Under the pieces are notes generated by a model, which saw only the letters and a list, made by a program, of their open reading frames with translations, ran no database searches and was not told the origin of the DNA. 64,000 bases of DNA from Buttiauxella sp. B2. Lineage in GTDB: Bacteria; Pseudomonadota; Gammaproteobacteria; Enterobacterales; Enterobacteriaceae. Within the stretch, counting starts at the first letter, position 1. Each line of letters begins with the position of its first letter. Of the stretch, positions 30,017 to 39,753 are shown one piece after another. A program made the position numbers and the translations under genes. The stretch spans positions 1 to 64,000 of the forward strand of contig NZ_VEXQ01000015.1 in assembly GCF_006376615.1 (NCBI RefSeq), given 5' to 3'.

Positions 30017-30281
30017 ACGCTTTACTGCACCTCGTATAAAATGACAAATGTCACAATGAAATCATGGGTAATCGATGGGGAAATTGCAATATCAGAGAGG
30101 GGAGAAATCTAGCTTAGCTTAATATTTGAATTGTAGTGAGCTTAATTCCTCGTAATAACCAAGGTAAATAGTTAATTGAATTCAGTAATTATGGAGTATT
30201 GTTTTTTATTATAATAAGAATTACATGAGATATATCTGTATATCATGTTGCGACGTATCAGCTATTAATTTTCTGTCAATA

Positions 30282-30295
30282 TAAAGAAATTCCTA
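30282..30295 (+). promoter_or_regulatory. RcsAB box of the colanic acid operon
   Basis: TAAAGAAATTCCTA closely matches the RcsAB binding motif of enterobacterial wza promoters; I recall TAAAGAAACTCCTA for E. coli. It lies about 465 bp before wza and about 270 bp before the ops element. It indicates control by the Rcs phosphorelay with RcsA. Confidence 0.78.
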
Positions 30296-30459
30296 AAGGC
30301 GTGTAATTGTGCTGTTAATATTATTCTTAAAAGTCCTGATATCGTGTCGTAGCGCCTTGCCTGATATTGGGTTAGCTGCAACAATCGATATCGTTCTCTG
30401 ATAATAGATGTTTTTTTATATTCTTTGAAGCCGTGGTATTTAACCTGGTGGCGCTGAGC

Positions 30460-30481
30460 TTATCTCCTAAGATAAATTTTT
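30460..30481 (+). terminator. Weak terminator-like hairpin in the wza leader
   Basis: A 6-bp stem TTATCT / AGATAA with a CCTA loop is followed by ATTTTT. It lies between the RcsAB box and ops, so it would be transcribed before RfaH is recruited. The stem is weak and AT-rich. It may be an attenuator or nothing. Confidence 0.3.
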
Positions 30482-30530
30482 GGAGTTAATGCTCTCTAAT
30501 TCCATCTCCTATAAATTGTCTTTTTTCAGT

Positions 30531-30570
30531 GGGTTGGTGACTGTAAGCCAGGGGCGGTAGCATGCTCGAA
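30531..30570 (+). promoter_or_regulatory. JUMPstart element with ops (RfaH recruitment) upstream of wza
   Basis: The core CTGTAAGCCAGGGGCGGTAG matches the JUMPstart consensus, and the ops octamer GGCGGTAG is at 30553-30560. RfaH loads onto RNA polymerase paused at ops and suppresses termination through long polysaccharide operons. It is about 200 bp upstream of wza. Confidence 0.92.
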
Positions 30571-30759
30571 AGTCAGGAAATAAGCCTTAATTATTCTGTC
30601 AATAGGATGTCTGGAAATAAGTATTTTTTTAGGAGTGATGCCAGTTATATCAATCGGCATGTAGGTTTAAATTCATACCTCGCACCACATTCATAAACCT
30701 AACGAGTCACTTATTCTATTCGCTCAGGATAATTACTCTGCCATAGTGATAAATACTCA

Positions 30760-31893
30760 ATGATAAAATATAAACTTAAATTGATGCCTTTATTGGTGTC
30801 GGTAACCCTTATGAGTGGTTGCACAGTGCTCCCCGGTAGCAATATGTCTACAGTAGGGAAGGATGTTATCAAGCAGCAAGATTCAGATTTTAACTTGGAC
30901 CGCATGGTTAACGTCTATCCGTTAACACCGCGTCTGGTTGAGCAATTACGCGTACGTCCTCCGGTTGCTCAACCAAATATCGCGCTCGACCAGGAAATTT
31001 CCGCCTACCAATATCGTGTTGGTCCAGGCGACGTCCTTAATATCACCGTCTGGGATCACCCAGAGCTCACCACGCCTGCGGGCCAGTACCGTAGCTCGAG
31101 CGATGCAGGTAACTGGGTTCAGTCTGACGGCACCATGTTCTATCCCTACGTTGGCAAAGTAAAAGTCACCGGGAAAACATTGGCTGAAATTCGTAGTGAT
31201 ATTACCAGCCGCCTTGCGACGTACATTGCTGACCCGCAGGTGGACGTTAATATCGCTGCGTTCCGTTCCCAAAAAGCCTATGTTTCAGGCCAGGTCAACA
31301 AATCAGGCCAGCAGCCAATTACCAACGTCCCACTCACTATTCTGGATGCGGTTAACGCCGCAGGCGGTCTGACGGATATGGCCGACTGGCGTAATGTCGT
31401 GCTGACGCACAACGGCCAGGAGAAACGTATTTCCCTGCAAGCCTTGATGCAAAACGGCGACCTGAGCCAGAACCATCTCCTTTATCCCGGCGACATCCTC
31501 TTTGTTCCGCGCAATGACGATTTGAAAGTGTTTGTCATGGGCGAAGTGAAGAAACAGACCACCCTGAAAATGGACTTCAGCGGTATGACGCTGACCGAAG
31601 CCCTCGGCCAGGCCGAAGGTCTTGATATGAGCGCATCGAACGCCAGCGGGATATTTGTGATTCGCCCACTCAAAGAGAAGCAGGGCGGCAAAATTGCCAA
31701 CATTTACCAACTTGATATGTCGGATGCGACATCGCTGGTAATGGGCACTGAATTCCAGTTGCAGCCATACGATGTGGTGTATGTGACTACCGCACCTGTC
31801 ACGCGTTGGAATCGCCTGATCAACCAACTGCTGCCAACCATCAGTGGCGTTCGTTATATGACGGATACCGCCAAAGATATCCATACCTGGTAA
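30760..31893 (+). CDS. wza: Colanic acid outer-membrane export lipoprotein Wza
   Basis: This 377-residue protein has a signal peptide ending in the lipobox LMSGC (Cys about 21), so the mature protein is an acylated lipoprotein. It contains the polysaccharide export domain ([20 protein letters not shown], about residues 86-105) and SLBB domains, and it ends with an amphipathic helix that forms the octameric outer-membrane pore in E. coli. It is the first gene of the colanic acid operon, 6 bp before wzb. Confidence 0.97.
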   Translation: MIKYKLKLMPLLVSVTLMSGCTVLPGSNMSTVGKDVIKQQDSDFNLDRMVNVYPLTPRLVEQLRVRPPVAQPNIALDQEISAYQYRVGPGDVLNITVWDHPELTTPAGQYRSSSDAGNWVQSDGTMFYPYVGKVKVTGKTLAEIRSDITSRLATYIADPQVDVNIAAFRSQKAYVSGQVNKSGQQPITNVPLTILDAVNAAGGLTDMADWRNVVLTHNGQEKRISLQALMQNGDLSQNHLLYPGDILFVPRNDDLKVFVMGEVKKQTTLKMDFSGMTLTEALGQAEGLDMSASNASGIFVIRPLKEKQGGKIANIYQLDMSDATSLVMGTEFQLQPYDVVYVTTAPVTRWNRLINQLLPTISGVRYMTDTAKDIHTW

Positions 31894-31899
31894 CGCGCT

Positions 31900-32343
31900 A
31901 TGTTCAACAAAATTCTGGTTGTATGTGTGGGAAATATTTGCCGTTCTCCAACCGCTGAACGGTTGCTGAAAAGCTATCACCCGAATCTGACCGTGATGTC
32001 TGCGGGGCTCGGGGCGTTAGTGGGAAAAGAGGCTGATATCGGTGCCGTTCGTGTGGCACAACAGCATAACCTCTCGCTTGAGGGCCATTGTGCAAAACAG
32101 GTATCCGGAAAAATGTGCCGTGAATACGACCTAATACTCGCGATGGAAAAACGCCATATTTCTGCACTTTGCGAAATGGCTCCAGAAATGCGCGGCAAAG
32201 TGATGCTTTTTGGTCACTGGGATGCGGAACGGGAAATTCCCGATCCGTATCGCAAAAGCCACGACGCTTTTGAAGCGGTATACGGTCTTCTGGACCTCAG
32301 CGCCCAGAAATGGGCTCACGCACTCAACGCTCATCAGGGATAA
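31900..32343 (+). CDS. wzb: Low-molecular-weight protein tyrosine phosphatase Wzb
   Basis: This 147-residue phosphatase has the P-loop CVGNICRS (residues about 8-15) and the catalytic acid in IPDPYRKS (about residue 115). It dephosphorylates the C-terminal tyrosine cluster of Wzc and so permits cycling needed for export of high-molecular-weight polymer. It is located between wza and wzc, as in all group 1 capsule and colanic acid loci. Confidence 0.97.
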   Translation: MFNKILVVCVGNICRSPTAERLLKSYHPNLTVMSAGLGALVGKEADIGAVRVAQQHNLSLEGHCAKQVSGKMCREYDLILAMEKRHISALCEMAPEMRGKVMLFGHWDAEREIPDPYRKSHDAFEAVYGLLDLSAQKWAHALNAHQG

Positions 32344-32345
32344 CA

Positions 32346-34514
32346 ATGACAGAAAAATCACGCCGTTCGAGCGCCCCGACTGAGGGCAATGATGAAATTG
32401 ATATCGGCCGATTGTTTGGTACGGTACTTGAGGCCCGCTGGTGGGTTTTAGGGATCACGGCAATCTTTGCTTTATTGGCTGTGGTCTATGCGATGTTTGC
32501 CACGCCAATTTATAAAGCTGATGCGCTGGTACAAATCGAACAAAACGCCGGTAACTCACTGGTCAATGACATTAGCTCTGCGCTATCTAACAAACCACCT
32601 GCTTCTGCTGCGGAAATGCAGCTGATTCAGTCTCGCCTGGTGCTAGGTAAAACTGTCGACGATCTCAACCTTGATATCTCAGTCGATAAAAACAGCTTCT
32701 GGCTGTTGGGTGCCGGTTGGGACAGATTGCAAGGCCACCAGAATGACACCGTTATTGTCGACACCTTTAACCTTCCGACCGGTCAGGGTAAAAACATTTT
32801 CACCGTCGAAGTTCTGAGCCCAACACAATATTTGCTGACCAGCGATAACGGATTTAGCGCCAAAGGGCAAGTTGGACGACCGCTGAATCAAGGTGGCATC
32901 ACGATGAACGTGAGCGCTATCAAAGCGCAAGTGGGCGATACCTTCACGGTAACCAAATATTCAACGCTTGGCATGATAAACCAACTTCAGGGTAACCTGA
33001 CGGTGGCCGAAAATGGCAAAGATACGGGAGTGTTGAGCCTGTCTTACACTGGCGAAGATCCAGCCAGGATCCGCGACATTCTGGACAGCATCACGCGTAA
33101 TTATCTTGAACAGAACGTGCAGCGTAAATCCGAAGAAGCGGCGAAAAGTCTTAAATTCCTCGCCGAACAGTTGCCGGAAGTGCGCACTCGTCTTGATGCT
33201 GCGGAAAACAAACTCAATGCTTATCGCCAGCAACAAGACTCGGTTGATCTGTCGCTTGAGGCAAAATCTGTCCTCGACACCATGGTGAACATTGATGCGC
33301 AACTCAACGAGTTGACCTTCAAAGAGGCAGAAATTTCCAAGCTGTATACCAAAGTTCACCCGGCGTATCGCACGCTGTTGGAAAAACGTCAAACTCTGGA
33401 AGAGGAAAAAGCACGCCTGAATGGGCGTGTAACGGCGATGCCGAAAACGCAGCAAGAAATCGTGCGTTTAACGCGTGACGTGGAATCTGGCCAGCAGGTT
33501 TACATGCAGCTGCTAAATAAACAGCAAGAACTGAAAATTACTGAGGCCAGCACCGTTGGTGATGTACGTATCGTTGACCCAGCGATTGCCCAGCCAGGCA
33601 TGGTCAAACCACAACGCGCGCTGATTATACTCGGCAGCATCATTCTGGGCCTGATGTTATCTATCATGGGCGTGCTGTTACGTTCCTTGTTTAACCGTGG
33701 TATTGAAAGCCCGGCGGTACTGGAAGAAGCGGGAATTGGTGTTTACGCCAGTATTCCTCTTTCTGAATGGCAAAAATCTCGTGACAACGCCATTGTGCGC
33801 AATGTCAAAGGGGCGAAGCGGAATAAGCAAAGCCAACTTTTGGCAGTGGGTAATCCGACGGATTTGGCCATTGAGGCGATTCGAAGCCTGCGTACCAGTC
33901 TGCACTTCGCCATGATGCAGGCATCGAACAATGTCCTGATGCTAACGGGCGTTAGCCCGTCTATAGGTAAAACCTTTGTCTGTGCCAACCTGGCGGCTGT
34001 TATCAGCCAGACCAACAAACGTGTGCTGCTAATCGATTGTGATATGCGCAAAGGCTATACCCACGAATTACTGGGCACCACCAATACCAATGGCCTTGCG
34101 GAAGTGTTGACCGGGCAGGCGGACATTACCCGCTGTGCCCAGAAAACCTCGGTGCCTAATTTTGACCTCGTTCCCCGTGGAACAGTGCCGTCGAATCCTT
34201 CTGAACTTCTGATGAGCGAGCGTTTTGGTGAGCTTGTGGCATGGGCAAGCAAGAATTACGACCTGGTGTTAATCGATACCCCGCCAATTCTTGCCGTCAC
34301 TGATGCCGCCGTTGTCGGCCGCCATGCAGGCACCACGCTGATGGTGGCGCGTTATGCGGTTAACACGCTCAAAGAAGTCGAAACCAGTCTGAGCCGCTTC
34401 GAACAAAATGGCATCACCGTGCGCGGTGTAATCCTGAACTCTATCTTCCGCCGTGCGGCAGGTTATGAGGATTACGGTTACTACGAGTACGAATATAAAT
34501 CTGACGCGAAATAA
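32346..34514 (+). CDS. wzc: Tyrosine autokinase and polysaccharide co-polymerase Wzc
   Basis: This 722-residue protein has an N-terminal Wzz domain with TM1 (about residues 30-50), a long coiled-coil-rich periplasmic region, TM2 (about 425-445) and a cytoplasmic BY-kinase domain. The Walker A motif is GVSPSIGKT, with VLLIDCDMRKG (A') and LVLIDTPP (B). The tail is a tyrosine cluster (YEDYGYYEYEYKS) used for autophosphorylation. It controls chain length and export with Wza and Wzb. The ATG at 32346 was chosen over one 12 codons earlier because it gives MTEKSRRSS, as in E. coli. Confidence 0.97.
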   Translation: MTEKSRRSSAPTEGNDEIDIGRLFGTVLEARWWVLGITAIFALLAVVYAMFATPIYKADALVQIEQNAGNSLVNDISSALSNKPPASAAEMQLIQSRLVLGKTVDDLNLDISVDKNSFWLLGAGWDRLQGHQNDTVIVDTFNLPTGQGKNIFTVEVLSPTQYLLTSDNGFSAKGQVGRPLNQGGITMNVSAIKAQVGDTFTVTKYSTLGMINQLQGNLTVAENGKDTGVLSLSYTGEDPARIRDILDSITRNYLEQNVQRKSEEAAKSLKFLAEQLPEVRTRLDAAENKLNAYRQQQDSVDLSLEAKSVLDTMVNIDAQLNELTFKEAEISKLYTKVHPAYRTLLEKRQTLEEEKARLNGRVTAMPKTQQEIVRLTRDVESGQQVYMQLLNKQQELKITEASTVGDVRIVDPAIAQPGMVKPQRALIILGSIILGLMLSIMGVLLRSLFNRGIESPAVLEEAGIGVYASIPLSEWQKSRDNAIVRNVKGAKRNKQSQLLAVGNPTDLAIEAIRSLRTSLHFAMMQASNNVLMLTGVSPSIGKTFVCANLAAVISQTNKRVLLIDCDMRKGYTHELLGTTNTNGLAEVLTGQADITRCAQKTSVPNFDLVPRGTVPSNPSELLMSERFGELVAWASKNYDLVLIDTPPILAVTDAAVVGRHAGTTLMVARYAVNTLKEVETSLSRFEQNGITVRGVILNSIFRRAAGYEDYGYYEYEYKSDAK

Positions 34515-34533
34515 ACGACGGTAACGTAATGCT

Positions 34534-34584
34534 CTCATCCTCGCCATCTACCTCATGGTGACGGTTGGGATGGGGGTAGTTTTA
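34534..34584 (+). terminator. Attenuator-like hairpin between wzc and wcaA
   Basis: Paired segments CATCC / GGATG and CGCCAT / ATGGTG (34536-34572) form an interrupted stem, followed shortly by TTTT (34580-34583). It sits in the only sizeable gap between the export genes and the sugar-transfer genes. A weak terminator here could lower downstream expression unless RfaH-modified polymerase reads through. Confidence 0.4.
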
Positions 34585-34618
34585 CTTTCTCGTCATAACA
34601 AGACTTTTGGGGAGTGTC

Positions 34619-35467
34619 ATGAATAACACTACATCGCGCCCACTTATTTCTATTTATATGCCTACCTGGAATCGCCAGCAGTTGGCTATTCGCGCCATTA
34701 ACTCTGTGCTACGTCAGGATTACGAACACTGGGAAATGCTCATCGTTGACGACTGTTCTTCTTCATTTGAACAGCTTCAGCGTTTTGTTGAAGAGCTTGG
34801 CGATAAACGTGTGCGTTATATTCGCAACGATTTCAACTCCGGCGCTTGCTCGGTGCGCAATCAGGCCATCAGTCAGGCGAAGGGCGAGTTGATTACAGGT
34901 ATCGATGACGATGATGAATGGACGCCCAACCGCCTGTCGGTATTTCTCGAGCACAAGCATCAACTGGTGACTCACGCCTTCTTATACGCCAATGACTACG
35001 TTTGCGAAGGGCAGGTGTATTCGCAACCTGCAAGTTTGCCTCTGTATCCAAAATCACCCTTTTCATTAAAGCTGTTTTATAAACGCAATATTATTGGCAA
35101 TCAGGTCTTTACCTATGCCTCTCGCTTCAGAGCGTGCTTGTTTGATACAAGCCTTGCCGCAGCTCAGGATTACGATATTTTCCTGCGTATGGTGGTGGAG
35201 TACGGTCAACCATGGAAAGTGGAAGAAGCCACGCAAATTTTGCATATCAATCACGGCGAAATGCAGATAACCAAATCCCCGAAAAAGTTTGCCGGTTACT
35301 TTCACTTCTATCAAAAGCACAAAGATAAATTCGACCGTGCCAGCAAGAAATACCAACTGTTTACTCTCTACCAAATCCGCAATAAGCGTATGTCTTTACG
35401 CACGCTATTCGCACTGTTGAGCGTGCGTAATACCAAGCGTCTTGCTGATGGATTACGGGGGAAATAA
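34619..35467 (+). CDS. wcaA: Colanic acid glycosyltransferase WcaA (GT2)
   Basis: This 282-residue GT-A enzyme has the N-terminal ISIYMPTWNRQQLAIRAI motif, then VDDCSSS (about residue 47) and the metal-binding DDDDEW segment (about 101-106). Its individual acceptor in the colanic acid repeat is not firmly assigned. The ATG at 34619 (MNNTTSRPLIS) was preferred to one four codons upstream because it matches the E. coli length. It is followed by wcaB after 2 bp. Confidence 0.93.
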   Translation: MNNTTSRPLISIYMPTWNRQQLAIRAINSVLRQDYEHWEMLIVDDCSSSFEQLQRFVEELGDKRVRYIRNDFNSGACSVRNQAISQAKGELITGIDDDDEWTPNRLSVFLEHKHQLVTHAFLYANDYVCEGQVYSQPASLPLYPKSPFSLKLFYKRNIIGNQVFTYASRFRACLFDTSLAAAQDYDIFLRMVVEYGQPWKVEEATQILHINHGEMQITKSPKKFAGYFHFYQKHKDKFDRASKKYQLFTLYQIRNKRMSLRTLFALLSVRNTKRLADGLRGK

Positions 35468-35469
35468 AC

Positions 35470-35955
35470 GTGCTTGAAGACCTAAAAGCAAACTCCTGGA
35501 GCCTGCGCCCCTGCTGCATGGTAATGGCTTATCGCATCGCACATTTTTGTTCGGTATGGCGTAAAAAAAACGTCATCAACAACCTCTGGGCAGCCCCGAT
35601 AATCCTGTTTTACCGCTTTGTTACCGAATGTCTGTTTGGCTATGAAATCCAGGCGGGAGCGACCATCGGACGGCGCTTTACTATTCACCACGGTTACGCT
35701 GTCGTCATCAATAAATTCGTTGTCATTGGGGATGATTTCACCATCCGTCACGGCGTCACAATCGGAAATCGAAGCAAAAGCAATGATTGCCCGGTGATTG
35801 GCAACGGCGTTGAACTAGGTGCCAATGTGGTGATTATTGGTGATATCACGGTGGGTAATAACGTCGTCGTCGGCGCAGGAAGTGTGGTGCTGGATAACGT
35901 GCCAGATAACGCGCTGGTGGTGGGTGAGAAAGCGCGGATACGGATAAAGGTATAA
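35470..35955 (+). CDS. wcaB: Colanic acid acetyltransferase WcaB
   Basis: This 161-residue hexapeptide-repeat acetyltransferase is related to serine acetyltransferases. The beta-helix begins at about residue 60 (IQAGATIGRRFTIHHGYAVV), with the catalytic His in FTIHHG. It probably O-acetylates a fucose of colanic acid. It starts with GTG two bases after wcaA, so translation is coupled. Confidence 0.93.
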   Translation: MLEDLKANSWSLRPCCMVMAYRIAHFCSVWRKKNVINNLWAAPIILFYRFVTECLFGYEIQAGATIGRRFTIHHGYAVVINKFVVIGDDFTIRHGVTIGNRSKSNDCPVIGNGVELGANVVIIGDITVGNNVVVGAGSVVLDNVPDNALVVGEKARIRIKV

Positions 35956-35957
35956 AA

Positions 35958-37175
35958 ATGAATATCATGCAATTTAATGTACGCCTGGCTGAAGGCGGCG
36001 CGGCGGGTGTGGCACTGGATCTTCACCAGCGAGCACGCGCAGCGGGCCTTAGTTCGCGATTTATCTACGGCTATGGGAAAGGTGGTAAGAAAAGCGCAAG
36101 CCACGACAAATACCCGGACGTTGAAAAACATACACCACGTCTGATTTCTATCGCCAATATCGTGTTATTCCGCTTTTTCAACCGCGACCCCTTCGGCAAC
36201 CTGAATAACCTGTATCGCAAAGTCACTCGCGCGAAAGGGCCTGTGGTACTGCATTTCCATGTGGTACACAGCTACTGGCTAAATCTTGAGGAAATGGTGG
36301 CGTTTTGCCAGCGAGTTAAAGCGCATAAATCGGATGTCACTTTTGTCTGGACGCTACACGACCACTGGAGCATCACTGGCCGCTGTGCGTTTCTGGATGG
36401 TTGTGAAGGCTGGAAAACTGGCTGCCAGAAATGCCCTTCTTTAAATAACTACCCGCCGGTGAAAAAAGACCGCGCTCATCTTCTGGTTGATAGCAAACGC
36501 CAGCTGTTCCGCGAAATGCTGGCACTGTGCTGCCAGTTTATCTCTCCAAGCCAGCATGTGGCCGACGCGTTCAATCGCATCTATGGGGCAGGGCGCTGCA
36601 AAATCATCAACAACGGAATTGATGTGGCGACCGAAGCGATTCTGGCTGAATTACCCCTTGTGCAAGCCGCGGGCGAAAAGCCAAAAGTCGCGGTAGTGGC
36701 GCATGACTTGCGTTATGACGGCAAAACTAATCAGCAACTTGTGCAGGCGATAATGGCACTGGGCGACAGTATTGAACTGCACACGTTTGGGAAGTTTTCA
36801 CCGTTCAAGGGCCAGAACGTGGTGAACCACGGCTATATGACTGATAAAAAAGCGCTGATGAGCCAGCTCAACGAAATGGACTCACTGGTCTTTAGTTCAC
36901 AGGTGGATAACTACCCGTTGATTTTGTGTGAAGCGTTGTCGATTGGTGTACCGGTTATCGCGACTAAAAGTGAAGCTGCTGATGAAGTGCTGCGCAAAGT
37001 AGGGGGTAAAACCTTTAGTGATGCCCGAGTACTCGAACTGGTAACCATGCTCAAAGAGCCACTGGCGCAGCAGGTGTTTGGTCAAGATTTGCAGTCTTTC
37101 AAATCGGCAAGTCGCCAGGCGTATAGTGGACAACAGATGCTGGAGGAATATGTCTCGTTCTATCAGAATCTGTAG
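35958..37175 (+). CDS. wcaC: Colanic acid glycosyltransferase WcaC (GT4)
   Basis: This 405-residue GT-B glycosyltransferase has an N-terminal acceptor domain (MNIMQFNVRLAEGGAAGVALDLHQRA) and a C-terminal nucleotide-sugar domain with the E-x7-E region (YPLILCEALSIGVPVIATKSE, about residue 320). A Cys-rich patch (CAFLDGCEGWKTGCQKCPS) typical of WcaC is present. It overlaps wcaD by 26 bp. Confidence 0.93.
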   Translation: MNIMQFNVRLAEGGAAGVALDLHQRARAAGLSSRFIYGYGKGGKKSASHDKYPDVEKHTPRLISIANIVLFRFFNRDPFGNLNNLYRKVTRAKGPVVLHFHVVHSYWLNLEEMVAFCQRVKAHKSDVTFVWTLHDHWSITGRCAFLDGCEGWKTGCQKCPSLNNYPPVKKDRAHLLVDSKRQLFREMLALCCQFISPSQHVADAFNRIYGAGRCKIINNGIDVATEAILAELPLVQAAGEKPKVAVVAHDLRYDGKTNQQLVQAIMALGDSIELHTFGKFSPFKGQNVVNHGYMTDKKALMSQLNEMDSLVFSSQVDNYPLILCEALSIGVPVIATKSEAADEVLRKVGGKTFSDARVLELVTMLKEPLAQQVFGQDLQSFKSASRQAYSGQQMLEEYVSFYQNL

Positions 37176-38370
37176 TTATCTGCTGCTGCCGTTTATCTAT
37201 CTGGTGGTCAACATCAAGTTGGCCTCACTAGGCGAAAGTTTTCCGATAACGATAGTGACCTTTTTACCCGCAATCCTCTTTTTGTATATTGAACGAATCA
37301 GCATCAAAAAGTTGATGATAGCACTGGGTATCGGTGCCGGACTGACCGCATTTAACTACATCTTTGGCCAATCGCTTGATGCCAGCAAATACGTCACCTC
37401 GACATTATTATTCGTTTATATCGTGCTGATTCTGGCGATGACCTGGAGTTGTCGCTTCAAAACTATTTCACCTCATAATCACCGAAAATTACTGAGGTTA
37501 TTTTATGGCGTGGTCGGCATTATTGTTATGTTGGCTGCGGCAGAAATGGCGCAAATTATTTTGACAGGTGGTAGTAGCCTGATTGAGAAAATTTCGAAGT
37601 TTCTTATTTACAGTAACAGCTATGTTCTGAATTTTATTAGCTTCGGTGGAAAACGCACAACGGCACTTTATTTTGAACCAGCATTTTTTGCTCTGGCATT
37701 AATCTCAATTTGGCTCAGCATCAAACAGTTCGGTATCAAAACACCAAAAATTGATGGTATGATTCTTATCGGGATAGTTCTTTCGGGATCGTTTTCAGGG
37801 GTAATGACATTTATCCTGTTTTATCTTCTTGAATGGGCATTTCAGTACCTTAACAAAAGTGCCATAAAGAAAAAGTTACCACTGGCAATTATATCTTTAT
37901 CCGTATTTTTAGTAGGGTTGGTATTTGCGTTTCCTTATATTGCAACACGCCTTGGGGATTTAGGGACTGAAGGTTCGTCATCGTATTACCGTATTATTGG
38001 CCCATTAGCGATGGTCGGGTATTCTTTGACCAATATTGATGGGGTAGTGCGGTTTGGTTCTTTATATGAATATGTTGCATCATTCGGAATCTTTAACGGT
38101 GCGGATGTCGGTAAAACAGTAGACAATGGCTTATACCTGCTAATTATTTATTTTTCATGGTTCGCCGTGTTATTGACTGTTTGGTATCTTTGGAAAGTCT
38201 TTAAAATGATGCGCACTGCATTTGGTAATAACGAAAATTATCGCGTGCAATTATGGCTTTTCACACCTATGTCATTATTTTTTACTGGCTCAATTTTTAG
38301 CCCTGAATATGCGTTTCTAATTGTGTGTCCATTTATTTTGCGTAAGGCACTCAATATTACGAACTCCTGA
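37150..38370 (+). CDS. wcaD: Colanic acid polymerase WcaD (Wzy-like)
   Basis: This 406-residue inner-membrane protein has about 10-12 TM helices and is the putative Wzy polymerase of colanic acid. The conserved periplasmic-loop region [15 protein letters not shown] and the motif [21 protein letters not shown] match E. coli WcaD. The ATG at 37150 has a strong GGAGG site and gives [15 protein letters not shown]; frames extended upstream lie inside wcaC and are not credible. The start lies 26 bp inside the wcaC end. Confidence 0.94.
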   Translation: MSRSIRICSYLLLPFIYLVVNIKLASLGESFPITIVTFLPAILFLYIERISIKKLMIALGIGAGLTAFNYIFGQSLDASKYVTSTLLFVYIVLILAMTWSCRFKTISPHNHRKLLRLFYGVVGIIVMLAAAEMAQIILTGGSSLIEKISKFLIYSNSYVLNFISFGGKRTTALYFEPAFFALALISIWLSIKQFGIKTPKIDGMILIGIVLSGSFSGVMTFILFYLLEWAFQYLNKSAIKKKLPLAIISLSVFLVGLVFAFPYIATRLGDLGTEGSSSYYRIIGPLAMVGYSLTNIDGVVRFGSLYEYVASFGIFNGADVGKTVDNGLYLLIIYFSWFAVLLTVWYLWKVFKMMRTAFGNNENYRVQLWLFTPMSLFFTGSIFSPEYAFLIVCPFILRKALNITNS

Positions 38371-38377
38371 GGTCAAT

Positions 38378-39130
38378 ATGCTATTAAGTGTCATCACCGT
38401 CGCCTATAAAAACCTCTCCGGGATAGAGAAAACCTGGCAGTCGCTGGCTCACTTAGCCAAGGTGCCTGGTATCACATTTGAATGGATTGTAGTTGATGGT
38501 GGTTCGCAGGATGGTACGGCTGAATTCCTTGGAAAACTCAATGGACAGTACAACTTACGCTACGTCAGTGAGAAAGATAACGGCATTTATGACGCGATGA
38601 ACAAAGGCATTGATATGGCTCAGGGCCGTTATGCATTGTTCCTTAATTCAGGTGATATCTTCCATCAAGATATCGCACATGTTGCACACCAGCTTGCGGC
38701 GATACCATCAGCTGACAATTCGATGATCATTGGCGATGCCTTATTAGATTTTGGTGATGGTACAAAAATAGAACGGCGTGCAAAACGGGGTTGGTATATT
38801 TACCATAGTTTGCCCGCCAGCCATCAGGCGATATTTTTCCCACTCACTGGGCTGAGAAAGTACCCCTACGATCTGCAATATAAAGTTTCCTCTGATTATG
38901 CATTAGTAGCCAAAATGTATAAAAGTGGCTATGCATTTAAGCGCGTCAAGGGGATGGTGTCTGAATTCTCCATGGGCGGTGTGTCAACGTCTAATAATAT
39001 TGAATTATGCCGTGATGCTAAAAACGTTCAGCGCAAAATATTAGGTGTGCCAGGTTTTATTGCAGAATTATCCTTCAAGCTTCGCTTGCGTACAACCGGT
39101 AAAGCAAAGGCGCTGTATAACAAAGCGTAG
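38378..39130 (+). CDS. wcaE: Colanic acid glycosyltransferase WcaE (GT2)
   Basis: This 250-residue GT-A enzyme has [16 protein letters not shown] at the N-terminus, VDGGSQDGT (about residue 40), the [16 protein letters not shown] segment and LNSGD in the metal-binding region. The start at 38378 gives the E. coli-like N-terminus; an open frame reaching upstream lies within wcaD. It is 7 bp after wcaD. Confidence 0.93.
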   Translation: MLLSVITVAYKNLSGIEKTWQSLAHLAKVPGITFEWIVVDGGSQDGTAEFLGKLNGQYNLRYVSEKDNGIYDAMNKGIDMAQGRYALFLNSGDIFHQDIAHVAHQLAAIPSADNSMIIGDALLDFGDGTKIERRAKRGWYIYHSLPASHQAIFFPLTGLRKYPYDLQYKVSSDYALVAKMYKSGYAFKRVKGMVSEFSMGGVSTSNNIELCRDAKNVQRKILGVPGFIAELSFKLRLRTTGKAKALYNKA

Positions 39131-39159
39131 TTGTTATGCCGTTGCTATAAGGAAATATT

Positions 39160-39699
39160 ATGCAGGAATTAAATGGCTTCTCGGTGCCGAAAGGATTTCG
39201 AGGAGGCAATCCTATAAAGGTTCAATTGTGGTGGGCAGTGCAGGCGACATTGTTTGCCTGGTCTCCACAAGTGTTATATCGCTGGCGTGCATTTTTATTA
39301 CGGCTATTTGGCGCGAAAATTGGCAAGGGCGTGGTTATTCGTCCATCAGTAAAAATCACCTACCCGTGGAAATTAACGTTGGGTGACTATGCCTGGGTAG
39401 GTGATGACGCGGTGTTATATACGCTGGGTGAGATCACGATTGGTGCAAATTCCGTCGTGTCACAAAAGTGTTATTTATGTACCGGTAGTCACGATTACAT
39501 GAGCAAGCATTTCGATATTACCGCCACACCTATTGTCATTGGCGAAAAATGCTGGTTGGCAACCGATGTATTTGTTTCACCAGGTGTGACGATTGGCAAT
39601 AGCACTGTCGTGGGTGCCCGCAGCAGCATTTATAAATCATTACCGGCGAATGCCGTTTGCCGGGGTAACCCTGCAGTAAAAATACGCTCCCGAGCGTAA
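39160..39699 (+). CDS. wcaF: Colanic acid acetyltransferase WcaF
   Basis: This 179-residue hexapeptide acetyltransferase of the NodL/WcaF type ends in a left-handed beta-helix. The substrate-site segment YLCTGSHDYMSKHFDI (about residues 106-121) carries the catalytic His. It is the second O-acetyltransferase of the operon and probably modifies the fucose residues. The length is 182 in E. coli. A short imperfect hairpin (39701-39722) lies between it and gmd. Confidence 0.93.
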   Translation: MQELNGFSVPKGFRGGNPIKVQLWWAVQATLFAWSPQVLYRWRAFLLRLFGAKIGKGVVIRPSVKITYPWKLTLGDYAWVGDDAVLYTLGEITIGANSVVSQKCYLCTGSHDYMSKHFDITATPIVIGEKCWLATDVFVSPGVTIGNSTVVGARSSIYKSLPANAVCRGNPAVKIRSRA

Positions 39700-39753
39700 A
39701 GCCTTTATTTGTAAATAAGGCGCTTAAATTCATCTTCAATCATAGGAATTATT

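Larger units (their letters stand above)
30017..30759. other. Long regulatory leader between yegH and wza (743 bp)
   Basis: This AT-rich, gene-free region contains, in the direction of wza, an RcsAB-type box (30282-30295), a small hairpin with a T tract (30460-30481) and a JUMPstart/ops element (30531-30570). About 190 bp of untranslated DNA then precede wza. No credible small ORF was found. The layout matches the colanic acid promoter region of E. coli, where RcsAB activates and RfaH reduces polarity. Confidence 0.8.

Noticed and set aside
31303-31980. 225-codon minus-strand frame opposite wza
   Set aside because: It is antisense to wza with no ribosome site or family motif. The same reasoning applies to the long antisense frames at 8808-9413, 13196-13804, 40237-40842 and 45719-46258.
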